This document shows positions 24,901-33,104 of a stretch of 64,000 nt of DNA, piece after piece. The translations under genes were made by a program, and so were the position numbers. This DNA comes from Asterias rubens. Lineage: Eukaryota > Echinodermata > Asteroidea > Forcipulatida > Asteriidae. The stretch is taken from contig NC_047064.1 in assembly GCF_902459465.1 (NCBI RefSeq), positions 6,660,762 to 6,724,761 of the forward strand, read 5' to 3'. The notes under the pieces are model-generated. The model was given only the letters and a program-made list of their open reading frames with translations. It was not told the DNA's origin and searched no databases. How positions within the stretch are numbered: position 1 is the stretch's first letter; every line of letters begins with the position of its first letter.

Positions 24901-27900
24901 ACCAATTCTGTACACTCCTTTTACTTATAGTTTCTTCCTACAATAATCTTGGTTGCAGCATTTTCAAATTCAACGTCCCTAGGTGTCTTGTACAGTAGAG
25001 TGCACATCTTTGGCCAAGCAGTGTTTACAAGCCTACCACAATTTTTACAAGTAACTCGACTCCCAAAATGGCGGGCCTGAAAGACATTAGCTGCAGAGGA
25101 TTTGTATCATGTGATGTTTTTAAGAATTTTTACTCCCGCTGTTATAATTCCGTTTCTTATTTTCAATTTGCCTCGTAATGCCATGTTCAGGGCCTTAGAA
25201 CATATCTACATGATTTAGGGCGCTATATTACATACGTTTTGGTATTACTATTATTATTATTATTATCAATTTGATTTTACCATTCTGTTTGAAAGCAATC
25301 CAGAGTCCGCATCATGCCCATCTTGACCAAGAAGTTCCTGACGAAGTCATCCACCACCTCAGGCCTCAGGTTGACAGGAGGAGGGACCATGCGCTCTCCA
25401 GCCGTCTAAGAGTTTAAGAAGTTCACAAAAAGAAGATTTTCAGAGGACATATCTAAAAGTCACGTTCTACCCTGTCATAATCATGAAGGATTTTCAAAGA
25501 GCCGCTCTAGTACACAAACATGCTGAGGAGCTGCCAAGTTCTAAAGCACAGCAAAATTATGCTTACCAGATTAAGGTTAAAACTTGTATCACTAAAGATG
25601 TCAAACCTATTTTAGGCATTTAAAAAAATATATAACAGAACATGTTTTAAATAATTTTGGGTTAAACATAGAAAACTTTACAAGAGCAGGACTTGCACCT
25701 ATAACATCCAGATTAACGTGCCAGTGCTCTACCAGCTAGTCGGACGTGGCCGTCCCCCATCTCTTAAAAAATATCCTTGTTCATCACATGTTCTCTCAAA
25801 GCACAATCTTTCTCGTGAGGTTAAACTTTCAAATTAGATTTTCAAAGATGTTTCTAGACGGTTGACCAATGTGTACAAACTCCTTGAGATATGGGATGAG
25901 AGAAAAATCAAATGGTCCCAAGTGGGATTTGAACCCAAGACCCCTGACACTCTTTATTTTACTCTATACACCATATTTTTCTCTCGGTGTTGCAAAGATG
26001 CGCAATTGGGCAAAGTAACAAACACAAAATTTGGTATGGTGCCTAATCACCATAGAAATGAAACAACTTAACATTGGATGAGGGAAAAATCAAATGGTCC
26101 TCAGTCAGATTTGAACCCCAGACCCCTGACACTTCGGGCAAATGCTCTGGCAACTGTGCTAGGAGGCATAGCGGTATACTCCCTTAGGTTTTCCCTAAAA
26201 ATCATGTTTTTCTCTCGGTGTTGCATATAGATGCGCAATAGGGCAAAGTAACAAACACAAAATTTGGTACGGTGCCTAATCACCATAAAAGTGAAATAAC
26301 GTTCCAAACAAAAGAAAAACCAAGAAGTCCTCATTGGGATTTTAACCCAAGACTCCTGACACTTTTGGCAGATGCTTTATCAACTGACTTATGAGGCACA
26401 GTGGTAAATTCCTTAATGAGCTTAAACGTACCAATGCATCTTGATCTTCCTGAGCTTCTTGAATAGTTCTCACTGCAGCATGAAGATCCTCATCTGGTTC
26501 TGAATTCATCAAATATAAACGCTTGCAGTTTAGTTTCAAGACATAGGTACAGGATTTGGATCATACAGACGATGATTTGAGAGTTGTTTAGGTTGATTAA
26601 TTTATTGTTCAATTAGGATTAGGGTATTTAAAGCATGTGGACAACAATGGCAGGTCTGACACTCTACAGAGGCATCAGACTGTACAAGTCTGGCGTGCAC
26701 TGGAGCAAGAAAACATGAGAAGTTTGTTCAAGTAACCTGACCTGAGGTCAAGTTTAAATATTAGGTTTTTTTTCGTCTGTTATTTTGTTGAATTAACTTT
26801 TACTTTAATATGTGTTGTTAATTACATTTTCAAAAACATGTAGTTTTCATGGCCAAAAATTACGTTAAACTAATGTAATGGACGAAACAAAATCTCCCAA
26901 ATGTAAAACTCAACAAGGTTGGGACCACAAAGGTCATGGAAGTTCAAATACCAGAAGACTTCCACAGTCTATTGCCTTCATTGCCCCTGGTTGTTGCAGG
27001 TCTACGGAGGCCATGGCCTCTGTTGCCCTGGTCTTGGCCTTGGTGCCCATTGAAAACTTTCCCAATGAACAAGAAAGTGTCATTTTCCCAATGAAAATGG
27101 CCTTGACCTCTCAAAGATATAATTCCAGGCCTGAACAAAGAACTTTGAACGACTTACCTGATGCGAAATCATCATCAATTTCCACTTCTTCATAGGGAAA
27201 CTCATCATCAGAGTCAACAGGTAATACGGCCTCTGGGTGAAACTCAGTTAAGAAAACTAATTCATGCTCATTTCACATTTTTGAATTTCTTGATCTTCGT
27301 AATTTACATTTATTTATTCAAACAAAAACAACACAAATAAGAAACAAATAAATGAATGTACAAAATAAAAAATAATGCTAAACAAGACGTTATTGTTACA
27401 CATCCAACAGCCAATTAAAAGATGAATAGGACACTTAAACAAAAATGTTAAGTTTTGATGCGTGGGATGAAAACCCCAACTTTGCCAAGGATGGGGAAAA
27501 CCCATCCCCGTGCAAACAAAATCCAGGAACTAATAGTAAAAAGAAAAGTAAAATAATATTAAATGTGACATTGACTCAATTTAGGATTGCAGACATTTCA
27601 TTCATGTACCTGTGCCACTTCCGTACCCTGGACACTTTGTATCTTCGGGACACTTCGTACCGCAACCAAAACTGGTCATTTCGTATCGTAAAAACCAAAT
27701 TGTTTATTTCGTACCATCTGAACATGGGCGAGGTACAAAGTGACCACCAGCTGAGTCACTTCGTACCCTCATCCTTGTCACTTCATACCTTCATTCAAAT
27801 CTGATTCCTTAATATGTCTGTTGAGATACGAAATAATACTTAATAAATCATTTTGTTTAATTATCTGGAATGTAGAGGGTCATTTTAACGTGCAATATCT

Positions 27901-30900
27901 AGTTTTAATAATTTAAAAATATTTTTCTTTGTGATTGTTTACAATCACTAAGTAACTTAGTTTTAACTATTAATAATAATAATTATTTTTTTCTTGAATC
28001 TTGGTGGTCTGTGATTTTATTGTAGGTCTTTTGTGGCCTTTTTGCCTTTTTGTTTATTTATATTCTTAAATTATTCATTTGTAAAAATGGTTGTGATTCA
28101 AAGACAACTCGTTCTTTTGGTGCGACTTTTGAAATGTTTTAAAAAAATAAATAAACAAAAGTTTCCTGACATCAAAGTTTACAGGTTGACACTAAAAATA
28201 AACAAAAAACAGGTTGACACTAGGGCTAGGCCTATAAATAAATAAAAGACATGTTTTGCCAAACAATGACCGCCAAAAATGCATAATACAATTTTATAAA
28301 TACACCAATACACCAAGATTATAAGATATAATAATAACAATAATAAAAAAAAACGTACATTAATATCGCGCAGTTACCTATTAAAAGGGAAGGTACACTA
28401 TTGGTAATTGTCAACCAAAGACCAGTCTTTTCACTTGGTGTATCTCAACATATGCATAAAATAACAAACCTGTGAAAGTTTGAGCTCAATCGATCATCGG
28501 AGTTGGGAGAAAATGATGAAAGAAAAAACACCCTTGTTGGACGAATTTGTGTGCTTTCAGATAGGAATAAAAGACTTCTAGCTAGAAGTCTTTTACTAAT
28601 TTAGTGAGAAACTACCTCTTTTTCAAAAACTATGTTACTTCAGAGGGAGTCGTTTTCCACAATGTTTTATACTATCAACAGCTCTCCAATGCTAGTTACC
28701 AAGTCCGTTCTTAAGATAATATATGTTTTGAGTAATTAATTACCAAACGTGTAGGTCCTACCTTCCCTTTAAATTTACTCTACTGCGCATTACAAGGAAT
28801 ACAAAAAATGCAGAGAAAAAATGAAAAAACAAATACACAAACAGATCAAGACTGAATTAAATGGGTGAAGTAAACAAATAGGTTCTTAACTTAGATTTAA
28901 ATAAATTAAAGGCAGTGGACACTATTGGTAGTTACTAAAAATATTTATTAGCATAAAACCTTTCTTGGTGACTAGTAATGGGGAGAGGTTGGTGGTATAA
29001 CACATTGTGAGAAACGGCTCCCTCTGAAGTGCCATAGTTTTCGAGAAAGAAGAAATTTTCAACGAATTTTGATTTTGAGACCTCAGGTTTAGAACTTGAG
29101 GTCTCGAAACCAACCATCTAAACACACACAACTTCGTGTGACAAGGGTGTTTTTTTCTTTCATTATTATCTCACAAGTTCGATGACCGATTGAGCTCAAA
29201 TTTTCACAGGTTTGTTATTTTATGCATAAGTTGAGATACACCAACTGTGAAGGATAGTCTTTGACAATTACCAATAGTGTCCACTGTCTTTAAGTTTTAA
29301 AAGAAGACTGTCCTTTCTAATCTAATCAGCCATTCCATTGTGACTCGCGTGACAATCTCACTGGTTTTCCAACTTTTGAAAGATCTATACTCCAAAATAT
29401 AACACATGGCTCTCATGTAACTCAATTTATATAAACTTAGTGAAGAGCCCTATAACAACAAATAAAAAAGGAAAACAAATTGTGTAGGTATCATGTTTTT
29501 ATAGGAGTTCCAAAAATGTGACTCGCGTGACTGCCAAAAAATGAAAGGTGTTGCATCCCTGTATGCCATTGCCCAGTCGTGAGAACTCAGAGGAACTTTT
29601 TAGTTACAGATCACTTTTTTTTTAAGTACAAGAGAAGCACTATATTATACTATAAAAAGTACAAAATAAAAAGTTTTTACAAAATTGAAAATTTGTTAAA
29701 TGCAACGTGACTCGCGTGACAGAAGTTTGTGACTCGCGTGACAAGTGAGAAAATATACAATAACTAAACAGGATACTGCATAACAAGAACATTTTATTTC
29801 ATTCAGAACACTCAGAACTTGAAATTGAATCTTTTCATAAAAGGAAGAAACGCCTGAAGCAACATTTAAAGGAAAAATTATCTGAACAGGCTTTGACTTA
29901 AACATGGTAATGTTGGGGTGGTTCTGAAAAGAATTGGCGGTTTAACAACACTGTCTGGTCGAAACGTTGAGTTGTTAAACCACCGGTTCTTTTCACAACC
30001 ACTCAAACCCATAGAGAGAACCCTTACTAGAAATTATTATATTGTTTTGTGATTGGGTAAAGGACTTTTTTCTCACTACGCTTGGCAGAGTGGTTAAGAA
30101 ACCACAAATTTTGGTGTCAAGTTCTAATGGCATTAGACTGTGTTAGGCTGAGTACATGTAAATCTGATAAGTAATTTCTTTATTGATGCCTCCCTCCAAA
30201 TCTAACTTAAGAATACTGTCTTAAAATACCCAGTTTCATCAAATATTTTTGTTTGTTCTTGTTTTAAGTTTATCATTCCTTGTATTATTTAAATAATGCA
30301 GGTAAATTATGCAGATGTGAGCACATTGTACAGTGCAGTATGCAGTGTATGTAGTTTAACATGATCTGCTGACAGTGTGCCAGGTTAAAATTGTACAGTG
30401 TTATAATTCATTGTTCTAACACAAATTTATAAATTCAGGGGCATAGTAGTATGTTCCAGTGGGCTGGGGGTGCTTTGGTAACATTCCATAGACATCATCC
30501 CCAGAATACTTTGGTAGCTTTTGCTAACCATGTGCATTAAGTGCATTAGCCGTGACTCGCGTGACAAACTCGAGGGTGTTTTTTTTTGTTTAGGTAGAAG
30601 GCCTAGGTAAAAAAAACTAATTAATTCTTGAAAGACCCTTTGAAAAGACCACTATTATGAGAGAGAAGAAAAAAAATGTTGAGGGTCTACAATAGAAAAA
30701 ATACTATAATCATTTTTTTTGTGACTCGCGTGACAGTAAAACGAGGGTAAAAATTAACTACCATTTTTCAAAAGTTAATAGTTCAAAAAGGCATATTAAA
30801 TTTTGGCTGTCCTTACTAATGACTCTTTGTTGTTTATACAAAATGATTAAATCTGAACACCTATTGATTCATGATTTTTTTTTCAAAACCTGAATTTCAA

Positions 30901-31528
30901 GGATTTTTCAGACTTTTGTGTACACTTTTTACCCTTTACTCACAAGGCTGTCGCAAAAACAATAAAGAATATTTGTATAAAGTCTTTTTAGAAGAAGAAG
31001 CGCTAGGTGTTCTTGTTTCAAAATAAATGTAAAAACTTCAACAATAACCATTTTAAATTTTTTACTATGAAGCGCAAATACCACGGAATGGCTGTAATGC
31101 AAGGTAAGGTGGGAGATTGTTCCATTGGAGCGGCGTATAGAAATGCCCGATCACCTAATGTAATAACATTAATTATCTTCAATAGCACTACGAGAAGTTA
31201 ACGACTGGCACATGAAAAAAATACATTTTGTTTGTTTCTGTATTTTAAAACAGCATGTTCAGTCACTGTCACCTGTGTAGTGTGTTGACGAGTGCTCGCT
31301 TAATTAAAAATTCCGTTTTGTAAACAATTAATTTTCCAACACATTATTCCATTAACTTCATGGTAGGCACCACCATAGTCCATAGCATAGGCAGTGCAAA
31401 TAGACCTCAATATACCTTAAGTAGTTAACCATGGGAAAAAACTTATGTGAAAGAAAGAATAGTGCAAGGATACGTTCCAAATAATAAGCCCCGTCTTCGC
31501 CGGCTCTTTCTCCTGCAGCGGTCGCCAT
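15910..31528 (-). CDS. SPAG16: SPAG16 (PF20 orthologue), axonemal central-apparatus WD40 protein
   Basis: Scaffold protein of the central apparatus of motile cilia and sperm flagella (family knowledge). Fifteen in-phase coding exons: 31474-31528, 27158-27232, 26432-26499, 25281-25405, 24056-24193, 23611-23718, 22822-22939, 21850-22068, 20728-20861, 20318-20461, 19715-19815, 18365-18449, 17600-17726, 16917-17174, 15910-16020; 621 residues, against about 631 in human. N-terminus: EDGAYYLE, then an acidic EFPYEEVEIDDDF stretch. Next a LisH-like segment (NFLVKMGMMRTLDCFQTEW), a coiled coil (ERDFNRMHHKRVVQEKNRL), a low-complexity linker, and seven C-terminal WD40 repeats ending DCSVRIWS. Start chosen because the ATG at 31526-31528 opens the conserved N-terminal exon. 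Intron 1 is 4.2 kb and loaded with mobile elements. The gene appears intact, with no frameshift or stop. Confidence 0.96.
16107..16497 (+). mobile_element. family A MITE, complete, in SPAG16 intron 14
   Basis: Starts TTAAAGACACTGGACAC and ends AGTATCCACTAACTTTAA. The central hairpin is TTTTGAGACCTCA paired with TGAGGTCTCAAAA (about 16289-16331). No coding capacity. Confidence 0.9.
16690..16865. mobile_element. diverged family M foldback fragment
   Basis: An imperfect palindrome around TTTGTGGAGTCAAAAA and TTGATTCCACAAAA, followed by ATTCCACC, ACATATCTTTCCAT and CATTTCATAACAAAGGCAAG, matching the right end of the 14419-14799 element. Confidence 0.6.
17339..17521. mobile_element. 183-bp foldback element in SPAG16 intron 13
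   Basis: Left end GGGGCCTTTCTCAAACCTCG and right end CGAGGTTTGAGAAAGGCCCC are exact inverted complements over 20 bp, and the arms continue imperfectly inward. The minus-strand gene reads through it within an intron. Confidence 0.82.
18600..19500. other. AT-rich part of SPAG16 intron 11
   Basis: Degenerate, low-complexity repetition of AAACAAT/ACAATA-type words between about 18780 and 19130. No element boundary or exon recognised. Confidence 0.5.
19965..20240 (+). mobile_element. family A-like MITE, diverged, in SPAG16 intron 10
   Basis: Starts TTAAAGGCACTGGACACC; keeps TCTCACTTGGTGTATCC and AATGAAAGAAAAAAAACACC. Its centre is a different palindrome, GGCTTCAGGCCTGAAGTC (20125-20142). The 3' half is degraded. 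Confidence 0.8.
20965..21121. mobile_element. 157-bp foldback element (family E) in SPAG16 intron 8
   Basis: Terminal inverted repeats GGGCCCAATTTCATAAAGC and GCTTTATGAAATTGGGCCC. A similar end occurs near 62395-62421, and a fragment near 10270. Confidence 0.88.
21641..21800. mobile_element. foldback element (family F) in SPAG16 intron 8
   Basis: Starts AAGCCTGGTTCATA and ends CGCATTCGCATTTGCAAGAAG plus TTTGGACTGGGC, the same imperfect inverted ends as the copies at 44969-45120 and 56725-56816. Confidence 0.65.
22240..22480 (-). repeat. tRNA-derived SINE-like element in SPAG16 intron 7
   Basis: Contains plus-strand GGGGGATTCAAACTTGCAAT (box B complement) and AACACCAGGGCGAACCCA, a block shared in reverse with the elements near 44200-44290 and 60650-60775. 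Confidence 0.55.
23095..23183 (-). repeat. tRNA-like SINE fragment
   Basis: Plus-strand GCTAGATTTGAACCATCGGC followed by CTCTTACAACTGAGCTAATC is the reverse complement of a tRNA-type box A/box B pair. It abuts a family A MITE at 23184. Confidence 0.5.
23184..23507 (-). mobile_element. family A MITE, minus orientation, in SPAG16 intron 6
   Basis: Plus strand ends ACCAATAGTGTCCAGTGTCT then TTAA, the complement of a family A start. Contains the reversed hairpin and ACAAGGGTGTTTTTTCTTTC. The far end is slightly truncated. Confidence 0.88.
23768..23960. mobile_element. possible diverged family E foldback element
   Basis: Starts GCGCCCAATTTCATGGCTCT; GTGCTTACGCCAAGC and GCTTGCATGTAAG-like words recur in both directions. 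Ends are uncertain. Confidence 0.35.
24539..24922 (+). mobile_element. family B MITE, TTAA-type, in SPAG16 intron 4
   Basis: Starts TTAAAGGCTCATTACAGAAT and ends with ACCAATTCTGTA. It matches the element at 54124-54517 in opposite orientation, including CGCTCACTGAGCGATAAACT and the AACTTCTACAGG-type block. Confidence 0.85.
25685..25790 (-). repeat. tRNA-like SINE fragment
   Basis: Plus-strand GATTAACGTGCCAGTGCTCT and ACCAGCTAGTC resemble the complement of the box A half in the better-preserved copies at 47840-47912. Confidence 0.4.
25890..26405 (-). repeat. three tandem tRNA-like repeat units in SPAG16 intron 3
   Basis: Three successive copies of a block containing GATTTGAACCC and AGACCCCTGACACT (third copy ATTTTAACCC, AGACTCCTGACACT) begin near 25899, 26083 and 26318. 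The first two also share TTTTTCTCTCGGTGTTGCA and AAAGTAACAAACACAAAATT. Local tandem amplification of a SINE-like unit. Confidence 0.7.
26975..27135 (+). repeat. family D short interspersed repeat, next to SPAG16 exon 2
   Basis: Contains TGCCCTGGTCTTGGCCTTGG and ends CCAGGCCTG. It lies about 20 bp from the exon 2 donor. Confidence 0.65.
27605..27790. repeat. cluster of CACTTCGTACC-type motifs in SPAG16 intron 1
   Basis: Several spaced variants of (C/T)A(C/T)TTCGTA(C/T)C plus one inverted copy (GAGGTACAAAGTGACC). The motif and layout resemble the AACTCGTACC minisatellite in the array at 33.1-39.2 kb. Confidence 0.7.
28381..28773 (+). mobile_element. family A MITE (variant core), SPAG16 intron 1
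   Basis: Ends TTAAAAGGGAAGGTACACTA and TACCTTCCCTTTAA are inverted complements. The central palindrome is AAGACTTCTAGCTAGAAGTC (28571-28590) in place of the usual GAGACCTC hairpin. Confidence 0.9.
28906..29293 (-). mobile_element. family A MITE, minus orientation, SPAG16 intron 1
   Basis: Ends TTAAAGGCAGTGGACACTAT and ATAGTGTCCACTGTCTTTAA. Carries the reversed hairpin (TTTTGAGACCTCA ... TGAGGTCTCGAAA). It lies 132 bp from the oppositely oriented copy at 28381-28773. Confidence 0.92.
29340..30735. repeat. cluster of six GTGACTCGCGTGAC motifs
   Basis: Exact copies begin at 29340, 29518, 29707, 29729, 30552 and 30721; five of the six continue with A. Spacing is irregular (178, 189, 22, 823 and 169 bp). 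The two right-hand copies are followed within a few bases by CGAGGGT. Located in SPAG16 intron 1; nature unknown. Confidence 0.9.
29915..30004 (+). other. Penelope/hammerhead-like foldback remnant
   Basis: Two arms of about 34 bp (29916-29949 and 29971-30004, about five mismatches) enclose a 21-nt loop containing GGTCGAAACGTTGA. The right arm matches the locus at 60563-60645. The CUGANGA part of a hammerhead core is mostly deleted, so this copy should be inactive. Confidence 0.5.
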
Positions 31529-32123
31529 TTTTATTGTATCTTTGAAGTTTGCTACAAGGTCTGGTACACATCTAATCGTATACAAATAACAATGTAGGAG
31601 CGAGTGGTGTACCGACTATTGTGTTGCTATGCTTTAAGTTCAATGACCTCATTGTAAGATGAGCCCATTGACAAAAAGCGCATTAGAGGTTTGCCCAATA
31701 TCCAGATTGCGCACGGTTCTGCAGTCGAGCTGCGCAATCTGCAGGTTGAGCAAGAGATCGATATGTAGATGATGCATGGCTGCATGCTGCATGCGTCTGG
31801 AATAGTAATCGCTGCATGCAGTCTCAAAAACATTCCAATGGCTGAGTTCAAAAAATGAAAGCGTTAACACCTGGAACGCAACTTTCGTGACTTAACTTGG
31901 GGCTTCACGCGGCACCCCAGATGTCTACCCTTCTGTTTTTCTTTACTTTTTGCCACAGATTTTGGAGGGAGAAATGTTATGCATAATGCATGATTGTGAT
32001 GAGTTGTTGGCTAATAAGAAGACGCAATACCGTAGATCACACGTCGCGTGTACCGGGGCCCCATATGACCCACACTCATTTTGGTGCACTAAATGGTCAC
32101 GTGCTGAGAGTAACACAGGGTAC
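31529..32123. promoter_or_regulatory. putative SPAG16 5' UTR and promoter region
   Basis: Immediately upstream (minus-strand sense) of the SPAG16 start codon. The half-site-like word GTTGCTATGC lies at 31623-31632 on the plus strand; RFX X-boxes of cilia genes have the form GTTGCC(N)GGCAAC, so this is only a half match. No TATA box is obvious. Confidence 0.35.
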
Positions 32124-32277
32124 GGGTGCGTTCGTTTAGGTTCCCTGAGTCGACCCCGGTGTGTGACGGGTTTTTTTCCCAGGACGAACGTGGGTAATTA
32201 TTTGCACACGTTCGTCCTTGGGGTAAAAAAACACGCAAACACCAGGGTCGACCCAGGGAAGCTAAACGAACGCACCC
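32124..32277. mobile_element. 154-bp palindromic MITE upstream of SPAG16
   Basis: Ends GGGTGCGTTCGTTTAG and CTAAACGAACGCACCC are exact inverted complements. Inner blocks AGTCGACCCCGG / CAGGGTCGACCC and GGACGAACGTG / CACGTTCGTCC continue the foldback. Confidence 0.92.
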
Positions 32278-32386
32278 ACACAGAAGGTGCATGCATTATG
32301 AATATATAATTAGATAAAGAGTTGCTAAAGGCGCTGATCGCGGCTTTGACGCTCGCGCTTGTCTTTTTTCGTGTGTATATCTGGGG

Positions 32387-32656
32387 CATAGATATAGAAT
32401 AGAATAACTAGATCGGCCGCGCGTACATACGCGGGTTCTGGCATGGGGGCCGCCATTGCCTATCTCCCGTGTACATTTTCTGTGCTTTGCCGTCAGCACG
32501 TGACTTTTTGCCGTCAGCACGTGACATTTATTTTCGCGCGTCGCCTTTCGAACGTGAAATTTTTACCGCGTCCATGGCGAACCAAATCTTGTTCTACACA
32601 GGCAATGGCGCGTATGTACGCGCGGCCGATCTAGTTATTATAATTCTACATCTATG
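32387..32656. mobile_element. 270-bp hAT-like MITE with 8-bp target site duplication
   Basis: Terminal inverted repeats of about 46 bp (CATAGATATAGAAT..., with inner AACTAGATCGGCCGCGCGTA). Directly flanking it is the perfect 8-bp duplication ATCTGGGG (32379-32386 and 32657-32664), the size made by hAT transposases. Inside, TTTGCCGTCAGCACGTGAC occurs twice in tandem (about 32487-32525), giving two CACGTG E-boxes. Confidence 0.93.
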
Positions 32657-32664
32657 ATCTGGGG

Positions 32665-33104
32665 GTGCTGCCGCCGCGCGTGCGACTTGATTAAACATTT
32701 TTTTTAGTTTTTCAAGATTGATGCCGCTCGACTTTCATGCTTGAACATATTATACACAATCAGTAGGGGTGTTTGGCTTGAAGGGGATTAACTCGACGGG
32801 CACAAGGAATCCAATTATTAAATTTTGCACCTTTAATTACTGTAGAAAGCTTTTAGATCGACTTCTTAGTTGTTTTCTTTTTCTTTTAAATCTTGTTTTT
32901 TGAAATATTTTACATTTTTGCACTGACTGCACCGCACTGTATGGGAGTTTATTTAGTCGGAACATGGAGTTAGAAATATTCCAAGATTTCTACGGTAACT
33001 AGCTGCTGTATGAACATAAGTCTGTCCTAAAACTCCAGTGTTCACACTTTTTACCATCCAACGGTTGTATAAGAAGAATATATGAATCAGTTTTTATGAC
33101 ACTG
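32665..33104. other. gene-less stretch between hAT-like MITE and tandem array
   Basis: AT-rich sequence with no recognised exon, repeat end or RNA gene. Confidence 0.5.

Noticed and set aside
31623..31632. RFX X-box in the SPAG16 promoter
   Set aside because: GTTGCTATGC matches only half of the consensus; the second half (GGCAAC) is missing, so it is not claimed as a site.
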